Assembly: GCA_021083345.1 (NCBI GenBank)
Contig: JAJGRE010000001.1
Coordinates: forward strand, 124,001 to 188,000
Direction: 5' to 3'
DNA length: 64,000 nt
From: Calditrichales bacterium MX18-03
Lineage (GTDB): Bacteria; Bacillota; Clostridia; Lutisporales; Lutisporaceae
The notes under the pieces were generated by a model. That model made no database searches. It saw only the letters and a program-made list of their open reading frames with translations, and was not told where the DNA came from. Shown here in pieces: positions 17,596 to 26,903 of this stretch. The position numbers and the translations under genes are program-made. The stretch's first letter is position 1; the number at the start of each line of letters is the position of its first letter.

Positions 17596-18045
17596 ATGAA
17601 AATATCCAGGCATGCAAAAATACTGGAAATTATCGAGAGGCATCCCATCGAGACTCAGGAAGAACTGGCAGAAGAGCTGAAAAAAAGCGGCTTTAATGTT
17701 ACACAAGCTACCGTATCCCGGGACATCAAAGAGCTGAAGCTGGTTAAAGTCTTGGACGAAAATGGCATTTACAAATATGCGGCACTCAAGGAACACGACA
17801 GTATGCTCAACGAGCGTCTTGTCAAGGTATTCGCAGAATCGGTGCTCAGTATAGATTATGCAGGGAACATAGTGGTCCTGAAGACTTTTTCAGGTGCTGC
17901 CAACGCAGCCTGCGAAGCCATTGATGTCATCGATTTCAAAGAAATCGTTGGGACCCTCGCAGGAGACGACACGATTTTTGCTTTGGTCAGGAGTGCCGAA
18001 AATGTGGAATATGTCATAGAGAAACTTAAAAAGCTGATGAAATAG
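17596..18045 (+). CDS. argR: Arginine repressor ArgR/AhrC
   Basis: A 149-residue arginine-responsive regulator. The N-terminal winged helix carries [19 protein letters not shown] and [11 protein letters not shown]; the C-terminal oligomerisation and arginine-binding domain carries [20 protein letters not shown] precedes the ATG. In Firmicutes it sits immediately before recN, as here. Confidence 0.97.
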   Translation: MKISRHAKILEIIERHPIETQEELAEELKKSGFNVTQATVSRDIKELKLVKVLDENGIYKYAALKEHDSMLNERLVKVFAESVLSIDYAGNIVVLKTFSGAANAACEAIDVIDFKEIVGTLAGDDTIFALVRSAENVEYVIEKLKKLMK

Positions 18046-18056
18046 GTGATTTGCAC

Positions 18057-19757
18057 ATGCTGCTTGAATTAAGTATCCGCAACTTCGTGATCATAGAGCA
18101 AGGCATCCTGCAATTTGATCCGGCACTGAACATCATTACAGGAGAGACCGGCTCTGGGAAATCTCTTGTAATCGATGCCCTGAGCGCCATATCCGGCGGC
18201 CGTTTCAGCAAGGACGACATACGGGCCGGTGCCTCAAAGTCTGTTATAGAAGCGCTTTTTTCCATAGAGGGTCAGGAAGAGCTGGCTCTCATCCTGGAGG
18301 AGTACGGTATCATGCCTGAAGAGGACGGCAGCCTTCTGATAGCGAGAGAGGTCAATCTGCAGGGCAAATCCACATGCCGTATAAATGGACAAATTGTCAC
18401 GCTGACAATGCTGAAACGCATTTCCCAGCATTTGATCGATATTGTCGGTCAGAATGAGCATCAGCTCCTTTTTAATCCAGCCAAGCACATCGCCTTCCTC
18501 GACAGCTTCATGGGATCAGAAGTCGCTCCGTTGAAGGCAGCACTGGCAAGCGCCGTCAAGTCGATCACAACAGCAGAGGAGCGTTTGGCGGTCCTTTGCG
18601 GCAACACGGCAGAGCGTGAAAGAAAGCTTGACCTTCTGAAGTTTCAGATTGACGAGATAGAGCAGGCAAAGCTGAAGCCCAATGAGGAAACAGATCTCAA
18701 GAGCAGGCGGCTGCTTCTGGTCAATGCAGAAAAGCTTTACAAAAGTGTTTCTCAGGCCTATCAAAGTCTCTATAAAGGGGACAACAAGGCGCAGGCTGCC
18801 ACCGATATTCTGAATGAGTGCCTCCACGGCATTCAGGAGCTGCTTACCATCGATTCACAGACGGAGCGGTTCAGGTCGGCCTTGGAAAGCGCCCTGCTGC
18901 AGCTGGAGGATATACAAGGCGATCTTCGCCATTACCGGGATAATATAGAGTTTAACGACTCCGAAACGGACCGTATTGAGGAACGACTGGACCAGATCAG
19001 CAAGCTGAAGCGTAAATACGGCCAGTCCATAGAGGAAATCACACACTATTTTGAGCAGATTAAGGATGAGTTTGAGACGTTGAAGAATAGCGAGGAAATC
19101 GCTTCGGCCTTGGAAAAGGAACTGGAGCAGCTGAAGTCGGCGTACGGGAAAACAGCTCTGGCCTTGTCCCAAAAGCGGAAAAAGTCCGCTGCCATCCTAG
19201 AGAAACTGATTGAGAAGGAGCTTCAAGACTTGAATATGTCCGGTTCCCGTTTCCTCATTCAGATAACCGACAATCTCCGCTCAATCAGTCCGAATGGGAC
19301 GGACAAAGCTGAGTTTCTGCTTTCTTCCAATCCCGGCGAACCGGAAAGGCCCCTGAGCAAAATCGCGTCAGGTGGAGAAATGTCAAGAGTAATGCTGGCT
19401 ATCAAAAACGCTTTTTCCAAGATTGAAAAGGCGCCCAGTATTGTTTTTGATGAAGTTGATTCGGGTGTTGGCGGGCATACCGCCAATATGGTGGGAATGA
19501 AAATTAAGGCAATCTCCCAGTCTGCCCAAATCCTTTGCATCACGCATTTGCCGCAGATTGCATGTCTGGCCGACAGCCATATCTACCTTGAGAAAGCTGT
19601 TGAGCAGGATAAAACGTATACGCAGATCCGGCTTCTGGATACCGAGGATCGCATCCTGGAGCTTGCACGCATGATGGGCGGAAGCAGCCAGGACCAGTCC
19701 ACACTGAGGCTTGCCAAGGAATTGTTAAGAAAAGGCGCTATCGAAACGACAGCATAA
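18057..19757 (+). CDS. recN: DNA repair protein RecN
   Basis: An SMC-like ATPase of 566 residues acting early in double-strand break repair. Walker A is GETGSGKS (about 29-36), the ABC signature is ASGGEMSRVMLAI, and Walker B is SIVFDEVDSGVGG, with a coiled coil between about 150 and 360. The start at 18057 (MLLELSIRNFVII) matches the family. The terminator begins within its last codons. Confidence 0.97.
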   Translation: MLLELSIRNFVIIEQGILQFDPALNIITGETGSGKSLVIDALSAISGGRFSKDDIRAGASKSVIEALFSIEGQEELALILEEYGIMPEEDGSLLIAREVNLQGKSTCRINGQIVTLTMLKRISQHLIDIVGQNEHQLLFNPAKHIAFLDSFMGSEVAPLKAALASAVKSITTAEERLAVLCGNTAERERKLDLLKFQIDEIEQAKLKPNEETDLKSRRLLLVNAEKLYKSVSQAYQSLYKGDNKAQAATDILNECLHGIQELLTIDSQTERFRSALESALLQLEDIQGDLRHYRDNIEFNDSETDRIEERLDQISKLKRKYGQSIEEITHYFEQIKDEFETLKNSEEIASALEKELEQLKSAYGKTALALSQKRKKSAAILEKLIEKELQDLNMSGSRFLIQITDNLRSISPNGTDKAEFLLSSNPGEPERPLSKIASGGEMSRVMLAIKNAFSKIEKAPSIVFDEVDSGVGGHTANMVGMKIKAISQSAQILCITHLPQIACLADSHIYLEKAVEQDKTYTQIRLLDTEDRILELARMMGGSSQDQSTLRLAKELLRKGAIETTA

Positions 19758-19773
19758 ACACTGTCGTTTTTTT
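19744..19773 (+). terminator. Terminator overlapping the recN stop
   Basis: Stem AAACGACAG / CTGTCGTTT with an 8-base loop and a T run. It closes the nusB-recN gene run. Confidence 0.85.
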
Positions 19774-19920
19774 ACATTTTTGGATTCCCTTTCTTTTTCT
19801 CTTGCCTTATTATTTGCTTGCATAGTCAACTATTAATAGAATAATGCCTCTTTAAAAAGGTTAACTTAAATAAGAGAAATAAATTTGAAGGAAAGACTCT
19901 TCTGGGGAAGCAGGAGAGTG

Positions 19921-21231
19921 ATGCTATTGCATAAAAAAAGCAGATTGTACTTTTTGGCGGTAATTTCGACGATAACAGTGCTCTTCTTGGTAAACAGTTT
20001 TATTATGTTGTATAGTTTCCCTAGCGAGATCAACGTGATACAAGGACAAAGCCAAAAACTGCAGGATAATCCGTTTTTTAGTCTCGAGATGAACAACAAC
20101 CTGCAAGACTGCATCAACGTCAACAATACCAGCAGGCTGTTGTCTTCAGTCTATATGCTGCAGGGCAACAAAATGGGTAAGACCAATGCACAGATCAAGC
20201 TTTTGGGACTCGTTCCCGTAAAAGCCATCACTCTGAATGTCATACCGGACATCCGAGTCATTCCTTCAGGCGAAGCTATCGGCGTAAAGATTGAATCAAA
20301 AGGGCTTTTAATAGTGGGTTTATCCAGCATTACCGATCTAAACGGAAAAAAAGTCAGTCCTGCAGCCGAAGCCGGTTTCGAAGTGGGTGACAAGATCCTG
20401 GAGCTGGACGGCAAGGCTGTTGAGACAGAAAGAGACATCATTGATTATCTGAATACCAGGCAGGATAAAACGAAAAAAATCAAATTCACGGTAGAAAGGC
20501 AGAAGGTCATGCAATCACTGATCGTCCAGCCCGTCCAATGCGAGGATGACAACATGTACCGTGTCGGGCTGTGGGTAAGAGATAACATCGCCGGTGTCGG
20601 CACTCTGACCTTTTACGATTCTAAAACGGGTGTCTTCGGCGCTTTGGGTCACGGCATCACGGATATTGACTCCGGCGTTCTGGTAGATATCAACAAGGGT
20701 TTCATCCTGAAATCAAAGGTTGCCACCGTTCAAAAGGCAAGAAAAACAGTACCGGGAGAGATTGTAGGCATATTTTATGATAATGGTGCTCCTTACGGGA
20801 TCATCGAAAAGAATACAAGCTTCGGTATTTACGGCAGGCTGCAAAACAGGAAGCTAGCCCCCAAAGAAAAAGCCATTTCCATCGGCTTGAACGGCCAGAT
20901 AAAGGAAGGGCCTGCAAAAATTCTCACCACCATCGAAGGGAATAAGGTTGAAGAATTTGATATAGAAATTCAGAAGGTGATCCGTCAAAATACTTCCGAC
21001 TCCAAAAGCATGGTCATTAAGATCACAGATACCAGACTTCTGGAAAAAACAGGGGGCATCGTACAGGGTATGTCCGGCAGTCCCATCATACAGAACAACC
21101 GGTTGATCGGTTCTGTCACTCATGTACTGATCAATGACCCCACAAAAGGCTATGGCATCTCCATTGAATGGATGCTGAAAGAGGCAAATGTCCAGTTCGA
21201 CAAAAATCTTAAGTCCGCAGTAGGCGAATAG
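19921..21231 (+). CDS. spoIVB: SpoIVB serine peptidase (S55)
   Basis: Forespore-secreted peptidase that signals activation of pro-sigma-K in known spore formers. It has an N-terminal membrane segment (about 10-33), a PDZ domain (about 110-180) and an S55 domain with catalytic His244 in GALGHGITD and Ser387 in GMSGSPI. ATG at 19921 is preferred, after GGAG; a TTG at 19885 is an alternative. It directly precedes spo0A, as in other Firmicutes. Confidence 0.94.
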   Translation: MLLHKKSRLYFLAVISTITVLFLVNSFIMLYSFPSEINVIQGQSQKLQDNPFFSLEMNNNLQDCINVNNTSRLLSSVYMLQGNKMGKTNAQIKLLGLVPVKAITLNVIPDIRVIPSGEAIGVKIESKGLLIVGLSSITDLNGKKVSPAAEAGFEVGDKILELDGKAVETERDIIDYLNTRQDKTKKIKFTVERQKVMQSLIVQPVQCEDDNMYRVGLWVRDNIAGVGTLTFYDSKTGVFGALGHGITDIDSGVLVDINKGFILKSKVATVQKARKTVPGEIVGIFYDNGAPYGIIEKNTSFGIYGRLQNRKLAPKEKAISIGLNGQIKEGPAKILTTIEGNKVEEFDIEIQKVIRQNTSDSKSMVIKITDTRLLEKTGGIVQGMSGSPIIQNNRLIGSVTHVLINDPTKGYGISIEWMLKEANVQFDKNLKSAVGE

Positions 21232-21241
21232 AATACAGGGC

Positions 21242-21287
21242 AGGGAGCGGAACATGAAAGGCAGTCCGCTCCCTTTGTCCTTTTTTG
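21242..21287 (+). terminator. Terminator after spoIVB
   Basis: Stem AGGGAGCGGA / TCCGCTCCCT with a 13-base loop, then a T-rich tail. Confidence 0.85.
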
Positions 21288-21345
21288 TTGAAGTTTGCTG
21301 TACAAATTTGTATGAAAATGTATTACGAATCTTAGGGTCCAAATG

Positions 21346-21374
21346 GCAGGAAATGAGAACCGTTTGTCGAATAA
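21346..21374 (+). promoter_or_regulatory. Sigma-H promoter of spo0A
   Basis: GCAGGAAAT, 11 bases, GTCGAATAA. Both elements fit the sigma-H patterns RNAGGAWWW and RNNGAATWW in every position, with the expected spacing. The spo0A start is 37 bases downstream. Sigma-H control of spo0A is established in B. subtilis. Confidence 0.85.
21365..21371 (+). promoter_or_regulatory. 0A box in the spo0A promoter
   Basis: TGTCGAA matches the Spo0A binding consensus exactly and lies across the -10 element of the sigma-H promoter. Bound Spo0A would be expected to affect its own transcription. Confidence 0.75.
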
Positions 21375-21410
21375 AAATATCAGAAATACAAAAATATAGG
21401 AGGAATGTAA

Positions 21411-22214
21411 ATGAATTTACAGAAAGTTAGGATATTGATTGCCGATGATAATAGAGATTTTTGTATAATTCTAAGTGAATACTTAGGAACACAGCCTGAC
21501 TTTGAAGTAGTAGGCGTTGCCAAAGACGGCCTCGAGGTCGTAGATTTAATCGAAAACACCTATCCGGATATCGTTATATTAGATATTATCATGCCGCATC
21601 TTGACGGACTTGGAGTATTGGAAAGACTCAACGCCATGCAGCTTGAGAAAATGCCCAAAATCATTGTATTATCGGCTGTGGGACAGGACAAGATCACTCA
21701 GAAAGCACTGACTCTGGGCGCAGAGTATTACGTCGTGAAGCCTTTCGACATGGAAGTCTTTGCAAAGCGGATACGTGAATGCGTCGGCCTGAACAGCGGT
21801 GAAACAGACAGAAAGAGTTACATCCAGCAGGTTTCAGTTCCTTTGGTCAGTTCATCACCACGGGAGCTGGAAACAGCCATTACCAATATCATTCATGAAA
21901 TCGGCGTACCGGCTCATATCAAGGGTTATGTCTATCTAAGAGAAGCCATCACCATGGTGGTCAACAATATGGAGCTCTTGAGCGCCATTACCAAGGAATT
22001 ATATCCTTCTATTTCCAGAAAGTTTAACACAACCCCCAGCAGAGTGGAAAGAGCAATCCGCCACGCCATCGAAGTGGCCTGGGGCAGAGGCAGAGTGGAT
22101 GTCATCAACAACCTGTTCGGCTACACCATACATAATGTAAAAGGTAAGCCCACCAACAGCGAGTTTATCGCCATGATTGCCGATAAGCTCCGGATTGAGA
22201 TGAAAATAAGCTAA
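21411..22214 (+). CDS. spo0A: Master sporulation regulator Spo0A
   Basis: Response regulator that starts sporulation. The receiver domain shows Asp12-Asp13, phosphoacceptor Asp58 in [12 protein letters not shown] and a late lysine in VVKPFD. The C-terminal DNA-binding domain carries the recognition helix [15 protein letters not shown], nearly invariant in the family. 267 residues. AGGAGGAATGT precedes the ATG. Confidence 0.99.
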   Translation: MNLQKVRILIADDNRDFCIILSEYLGTQPDFEVVGVAKDGLEVVDLIENTYPDIVILDIIMPHLDGLGVLERLNAMQLEKMPKIIVLSAVGQDKITQKALTLGAEYYVVKPFDMEVFAKRIRECVGLNSGETDRKSYIQQVSVPLVSSSPRELETAITNIIHEIGVPAHIKGYVYLREAITMVVNNMELLSAITKELYPSISRKFNTTPSRVERAIRHAIEVAWGRGRVDVINNLFGYTIHNVKGKPTNSEFIAMIADKLRIEMKIS

Positions 22215-22236
22215 GTTAGTAACAGTTATTCATACT

Positions 22237-22274
22237 CACAAAACCGCTTTAAAGCGGTTTTGTGTATTTTTTTT
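22237..22274 (+). terminator. Terminator after spo0A
   Basis: A perfect 14-bp palindrome (CACAAAACCGCTTT and its complement, no spacer beyond the turn) followed by a T run. Confidence 0.92.
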
Positions 22275-22332
22275 GTTAATTTCATAATAATAAGAACGGA
22301 AATCAAAATCTGCAATCACCGGAGATGATAAG

Positions 22333-23352
22333 ATGCGGCTTCACGGCAGGATAAAAGTCGGAGAGAGGACAAAAATTCTGGTTCGTCGGTTAGTCCGGGA
22401 CGACATTGCCGTCATCCGGCATGACGATATTGATGAGCTGGCTGCGGCATCGTTGATTGAAACGGGGATCAAGGCCATTATCAATACAGGCAGCAGCATG
22501 ACAGGCCGTTTTTTTTCGCGTGGAACTGAGATGCTGCTGAAGAGCCACATTGGCGTTTTTGACACAAAGCTTCGTCTGGATTACTTTTCTGATGGAGATG
22601 CTGTAACCATATACCACCAGGATCTGATTCTTAACCGAACGCTATACAAAGCTAGCTGCATCCCTGTGGATGCAGGCTATATCCGGAGCAGGACCGAGTT
22701 GTCGCAAAACCTGTACCAGAGCACGCTTTCTGGTTTTGTGGAGAACACACTGCAATATGCCGGAAGGGACAGAGAAAAGCTGATTTGCTTTGACCAATAC
22801 CCAAGGCTGAGCACACCCATAAAAGGAAAGCACGTACTGATCGTAGTCAGAAACCACGATACAATATCCGAGATGAACGCACTGATACATTATATCGACC
22901 GTTTCAAGCCAGTTCTAATGGGTGTGGACGGAGGAGCCGACATCATTCTGCAGCTGGGTCATTCACCGGACATTATCATAGGCGATATGGACAGTGTAAC
23001 AGATCTGGGAATTTACAAAAGCAGAGAACTCTTGCTGCATGCTTACGAAGACGGCTTTTGTCCTTGCCTGGACAGGGTCAGCAAGCTGTGCATTCCCTAC
23101 AAGGTTGTCGCCATGCCGGGAACCAGCGAGGATGTTGCCCTGCTGCTGGCCTATCATCATGAGGCTGAACTGATCGTTCTGGCCGGTGGACATAACTGTC
23201 CTCGGGATTTTCTGAGCAAGGGCCGTCAGGGTATGGGAAGCACACTGCTGGCCAGGCTGATTGTAGGAGACCGACTGGTGGATTGCAGGGGGCTAAGCCG
23301 TATTTCGGCATTTTATGAGCCGGAAAGGGAAAGATTATGTCTGCAAGTATAA
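22333..23352 (+). CDS. steA: SteA-like putative cytokinetic ring protein
   Basis: A 339-residue protein of the SteA family, with a thiamin-pyrophosphokinase-like core: GVDGGADIILQLGHSPDIIIGDMDS at about residues 197-221 (quoted only to locate it in two halves, GVDGGADIIL and IIIGDMDS). SteA partners with SteB in coryneform cell separation; in Clostridia its role is untested. It lacks the C-terminal membrane helix pair seen in some members. It overlaps the next gene by 16 bases. Confidence 0.85.
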   Translation: MRLHGRIKVGERTKILVRRLVRDDIAVIRHDDIDELAAASLIETGIKAIINTGSSMTGRFFSRGTEMLLKSHIGVFDTKLRLDYFSDGDAVTIYHQDLILNRTLYKASCIPVDAGYIRSRTELSQNLYQSTLSGFVENTLQYAGRDREKLICFDQYPRLSTPIKGKHVLIVVRNHDTISEMNALIHYIDRFKPVLMGVDGGADIILQLGHSPDIIIGDMDSVTDLGIYKSRELLLHAYEDGFCPCLDRVSKLCIPYKVVAMPGTSEDVALLLAYHHEAELIVLAGGHNCPRDFLSKGRQGMGSTLLARLIVGDRLVDCRGLSRISAFYEPERERLCLQV

Positions 23353-24017
23353 CGGCCATTATACCGGCATACAATGAGGCGGAACGCATTGAAGCAACCA
23401 TCCTGGCTGTCAGGGGACTCCCGGCTGTCGGTCAGACCATTATTGTGGATGACGGTTCTAAAGACAGTACCTGCAGCATTTTGGAGAAGATCAAAGGTAT
23501 CGAGGTCATCCGGAATCAGAAGAACCGCGGTAAAGGGTATTCGGTGGGCAGAGCTTTAAAACATGCAGAAAACAGCATTGTCCTGCTGATCGACGCGGAT
23601 CTGGGAGAAACGGCAGCAGAAGCCGAAAAAATGATTTCTGCCTTCCAATCATCAGGTTCCATAATGGTGATTGGCGCACTGCCCTCGCCCTCTGTAAAAG
23701 GCGGCATCGGCATTGTTAAGAGCTTATCCAGGAACAGCTTCTATATGCTGACTGCACGGGAGGTTCCGACCTTGCTCAGCGGACAGCGTCTCATGCCGGC
23801 CGATTTCATCCGGTCCTTTGAGCTTCCTGAGCGTTTCGGCCTGGAGCTGGCACTGACGTTGGAAGCCGCCAGACGCGGTTTGGAGATCGTTGAAATACCG
23901 GTGAATATGCAGCATAGGGAAACAACGAATACTATTCAGGGATTCTGGCATAGGGGAAGGCAGTGTGCCGATATCCTAAGGGTCGTACGCAGCGAGTACA
24001 GAAATATGAAGCAATGA
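23337..24017 (+). CDS. Family 2 glycosyltransferase
   Basis: A 226-residue GT-A enzyme. Motifs: AIIPAYNEAERI at the start, IVDDGSKDST (nucleotide-sugar site) and LLIDADLGE (metal-binding DxD-like). There are no membrane helices, so it is soluble or peripheral. It is translationally overlapped with steA and followed by a polyprenyl-phosphate sugar transferase-like gene, suggesting an envelope glycan step. Confidence 0.88.
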   Translation: MSASITAIIPAYNEAERIEATILAVRGLPAVGQTIIVDDGSKDSTCSILEKIKGIEVIRNQKNRGKGYSVGRALKHAENSIVLLIDADLGETAAEAEKMISAFQSSGSIMVIGALPSPSVKGGIGIVKSLSRNSFYMLTAREVPTLLSGQRLMPADFIRSFELPERFGLELALTLEAARRGLEIVEIPVNMQHRETTNTIQGFWHRGRQCADILRVVRSEYRNMKQ

Positions 24018-24060
24018 TCATGATAGAGATACAACGCTATATTGCTCTTAGGAGGTCAGC

Positions 24061-24933
24061 ATGCATATTTTTTTTATTGCTATGCTATTAGTAGTCGTTT
24101 GCCTTATTGACAGCATATTTATCCGCTATTTCATCAAGATGCTTTACAGCTCCGGCCTGCAAGCATGCTTTGCCAGCAATTATCATGGCAAGCGCATCCC
24201 CTGCATCGGCGGCGCCGTTTTTCTCCCTCTGCTGCTGGTTTCTCTGGTACTTTTTGAAGCCTATTTTCCCGAAAGCCTGCATTCCTTTCTCGAGTTCACC
24301 TTTCTGGCTGCGGTCATCGGATTCACAGGCATTTTGGATGATCTGGCGGGGAACGAGCAAGTCAAAGGCATTCTGCAGCACCTTCGGAGCACAGTGGAAG
24401 GCGACCTGACGACCGGCTTTCTAAAGGCTTTCATGACAGGGCTGGCTGCATTGCTTGTCAGCCTCAGCATGTCACGGTCTCTTCCGGATATGCTGCTCAA
24501 TCTGTTCTTATTGCTGCTTTTTACTAATCTGCTGAATTTGCTGGACTTGAGGCCGGGTCGGGCTATCAAATCCTTTTTCGTTTTCTTTCTGCCCTTGATA
24601 TATCTGATCGTCTTTCATGGTATGCTCACTTTCCTGCCGCTGATCAGTATGCTCCTGATCAGTCTCTTGTACCTTCGTTACGACTTGAGGGAAGTCTGCA
24701 TGCTGGGGGATTCAGGCTCAAACCTGCTTGGTGTATCTCTGGGTTATTATTATGCACTATGGGCTCCAATACCCTTGAAGGCTGTTTTGCTTGTTTTTCT
24801 CATCAGCATCCATATCGTTTCTGAAAGAATATCTCTGTCGGCCATTTTTGAAAGATCCAGCCTGCTGTCCTATTTTGATAATCTTGGAAGGAGTGCTGCA
24901 GCAGATGATGAATACCAGCCGCGCCGTTGTTAA
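24061..24933 (+). CDS. MraY/WecA-like glycosyl-1-phosphate transferase family protein
   Basis: A 290-residue polytopic membrane protein of glycosyltransferase family 4. It keeps FTGILDDLAG (catalytic aspartate pair), NLLNLLDLRPG and MLGDSGSNLLG, typical of enzymes moving a sugar-phosphate onto undecaprenyl phosphate. AGGAGGTCAGC precedes the ATG. Its end overlaps the next gene by 29 bases. Confidence 0.86.
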   Translation: MHIFFIAMLLVVVCLIDSIFIRYFIKMLYSSGLQACFASNYHGKRIPCIGGAVFLPLLLVSLVLFEAYFPESLHSFLEFTFLAAVIGFTGILDDLAGNEQVKGILQHLRSTVEGDLTTGFLKAFMTGLAALLVSLSMSRSLPDMLLNLFLLLLFTNLLNLLDLRPGRAIKSFFVFFLPLIYLIVFHGMLTFLPLISMLLISLLYLRYDLREVCMLGDSGSNLLGVSLGYYYALWAPIPLKAVLLVFLISIHIVSERISLSAIFERSSLLSYFDNLGRSAAADDEYQPRRC

Positions 24934-25969
24934 TCGTATTATTTCCAGAGAGGAAGGCCTGACAAGGTTCCATGCTGATCTGAACGGCAGCAGCGTGCCT
25001 TGCATCAATTATGATTATCTGACGGGTGAAGTCCGGGAAGGGGACCATCTGATCGTCAATACAACAGCCATGGACCTGAAACTGGGTTCCGGCGGTTTTC
25101 ATTTTGTGGTAGCCAACCTGTTCAATCCCGGTCAACCCAAAGGGGCAGAGGGGCATATCATGAAGCTGCGCTATACACCCATGCAAATGAACTGCTTGTG
25201 TTCAGAAGCACCGGAGAGTCCTTTTCATGAAATTTTCAACCGGTTTGAGTCCCTGAACGGCATGAAAGTGGTCATTGGCACACTGCACAGCATGCTAGCG
25301 CCCGTCGTGCTATGCATTCATGCTTTATTCCCGTATGCCAAGATTGCCTATATCATGACAGACGGAGGCGCACTTCCCATGTGGCTCAGCAACAACGTCC
25401 GAAAGCTGAAAAAGGATAAGCTTATCTGCAGCGCCATTACATATGGAAATGCTTTCGGCGGTGATCTGGAGTGCATCAATATTTATACGGCGTTGATCGC
25501 GGCCAAGGAAATTGCCGGTGCGGATATTGCCGTCATCACAATGGGACCAGGCATTGCCGGGACTGCCACCCCTTATGGCTTCAGCGGTGCGGAGCAAGGA
25601 TACTTGATCGATGCCGTCAACCAGCTTGGCGGCTTTCCTATTGCCATACCGAGGCTTTCCTTTTCCGATGTCCGGGACCGTCACAGGGGCATCAGCCACC
25701 AGAGCCTGACGGTACTGGGGAGACTCTGCAGCACAAAAGCCAACGTCGCTATTCCGGTCCTGGACTGCAATGAGAATGAGTATATCCTGTATCAGATCCG
25801 ACAGCATGGCTTGGATCTGAAGCACCTTATCACATACAGGGAAACAGCTGAAGTTGATTCGGTATTATCGAACAAGACGGCGTATCTGGATAAAATGGGC
25901 AGGGGGTATGAGGCAGACAGAGCCTATTTCCTGGCCTGCGGTGTTTCAGCCTTACTCTATGATAGTTAG
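24905..25969 (+). CDS. DUF3866-like protein
   Basis: A 354-residue protein that fits the DUF3866 family, found beside nudF and spoIIM in Clostridia; no function is known. Visible stretches are GGFHFVVANLFNPG, MTDGGALPMWLS, ITMGPGIAGTATPYGFSG and the late DRHRGISHQSL. It contains Rossmann-like glycine motifs but no clear catalytic set. ATG chosen after AAGGAGTGC inside the upstream gene. It ends 4 bases into the convergent small gene. Confidence 0.85.
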   Translation: MMNTSRAVVNRIISREEGLTRFHADLNGSSVPCINYDYLTGEVREGDHLIVNTTAMDLKLGSGGFHFVVANLFNPGQPKGAEGHIMKLRYTPMQMNCLCSEAPESPFHEIFNRFESLNGMKVVIGTLHSMLAPVVLCIHALFPYAKIAYIMTDGGALPMWLSNNVRKLKKDKLICSAITYGNAFGGDLECINIYTALIAAKEIAGADIAVITMGPGIAGTATPYGFSGAEQGYLIDAVNQLGGFPIAIPRLSFSDVRDRHRGISHQSLTVLGRLCSTKANVAIPVLDCNENEYILYQIRQHGLDLKHLITYRETAEVDSVLSNKTAYLDKMGRGYEADRAYFLACGVSALLYDS

Positions 25970-26103
25970 CACAGTTTCTTACGCTCTAGCTCCAGGTACA
26001 TCCTCAGTGTCATGGATTTATCCTTGATCTGTGAAAGCTGCAAGATCAAATCAGAAAACTTGCCTATAAAATGAAAACCGGTTTTTTCGATGACGCGTAC
26101 CAT
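25966..26103 (-). CDS. 45-residue MciZ-like small protein
   Basis: A short minus-strand gene. The product begins MVRVIEKTGFHFIGKFSD and continues with an amphipathic helix ending in LRMYLELERKKLC. An AAAGGGGTG ribosome binding site lies upstream of the ATG. Size, the G-x(4)-GK motif and the following helix resemble MciZ, the B. subtilis peptide that caps FtsZ in the mother cell; as I recall, mciZ also sits next to nudF there. A near-consensus sigma-E promoter lies upstream. Assignment is by eye only. Confidence 0.6.
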   Translation of the reverse strand: MVRVIEKTGFHFIGKFSDLILQLSQIKDKSMTLRMYLELERKKLC

Positions 26104-26167
26104 CTGCAACACCCCTTTCCTGCACTTGTACTATAAATTTGCCAAAGCTTTACTATTCCATTACAAT

Positions 26168-26195
26168 ATTATATGTAGCAGGGGATATAATATTC
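26168..26195 (-). promoter_or_regulatory. Sigma-E promoter of the MciZ-like gene
   Basis: On the minus strand: GAATATT, 13 bases, CATATAAT. This fits KMATATT fully and CATACAMT in 7 of 8 positions. The leader to the ATG at 26103 would be about 58 bases. The same segment on the + strand contains TATAAT, which may serve nudF. Confidence 0.65.
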
Positions 26196-26271
26196 CGGCT
26201 TGTACAAATAGGGCCCTTGTCCGGCCTTTTTACCGTTCAACCCGCTAGAATATGTGATAGGAGCTGGCAGC

Positions 26272-26805
26272 ATGAATATGAACGAAAAAACAGTCAAAAA
26301 GACGAATATCTACTCCGGCAGCATTATCAAACTGGATCTCCATGAGGTGGTGCTGCAAAATGACCGTCCGGCCTCAAGGGAGATTATCACGCACCCGGGT
26401 GGCGTTGCCGTTATCCCGGTATCAGAGAATCGTACGGTCAGTTTCGTAAAGCAATTCCGAAAACCCTATGATACCGAAATACTGGAAATCCCGGCCGGCA
26501 AGCTGGAAAGGGGTGAGGATCCTGAAGCTTGCGCCCGCAGGGAGCTGAAGGAAGAAACCGGTCTGACAGCCTGCTCCATTCAGTTCCTGACACAGATGTA
26601 TCCATCCCCCGGCTATACGGATGAAGTCGTTCATATTTATCTGGGTACCGGTCTGACCGAAGGAGATACCAGCCGGGATGAGGATGAATTCATGGAGGTT
26701 TGCCGGTATACCCTGGATGAAGCCTTAGAAATGGCGCTGAGCGGGCAAATCAGAGACGCAAAGACGCTGATTGCCGTTCTGATGGCGAAGCAGCTCCTGG
26801 GCTAA
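26272..26805 (+). CDS. nudF: NUDIX hydrolase, ADP-ribose pyrophosphatase type
   Basis: A 177-residue NUDIX enzyme hydrolysing ADP-ribose to AMP and ribose 5-phosphate. The Nudix box GKLERGEDPEACARRELKEE (about residues 77-96) is complete. The loop TQMYPSPGYTDEVVH is typical of the ADP-ribose class. ATG at 26272 is chosen because AGGAG lies 8 bases upstream. Confidence 0.92.
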   Translation: MNMNEKTVKKTNIYSGSIIKLDLHEVVLQNDRPASREIITHPGGVAVIPVSENRTVSFVKQFRKPYDTEILEIPAGKLERGEDPEACARRELKEETGLTACSIQFLTQMYPSPGYTDEVVHIYLGTGLTEGDTSRDEDEFMEVCRYTLDEALEMALSGQIRDAKTLIAVLMAKQLLG

Positions 26806-26816
26806 CCCATTTTCTA

Positions 26817-26845
26817 TCATATTGAACAGACCTTCTGCATATTAT
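26817..26845 (+). promoter_or_regulatory. Sigma-E promoter of spoIIM
   Basis: TCATATT, 14 bases, CATATTAT. The -35 fits KMATATT fully and the -10 keeps CATA and the final AT. spoIIM is sigma-E dependent in B. subtilis. Confidence 0.65.
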
Positions 26846-26903
26846 TATTGAGGCTTGTATTGTACAGCCCGAATCCGGAACAAAAGCAGAAGGGAGTGTC
26901 CTT

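Noticed and set aside
19758-19920. Forespore (sigma-F/G) promoter for spoIVB
   Set aside because: Expected from other species, but no segment matched both elements at correct spacing.
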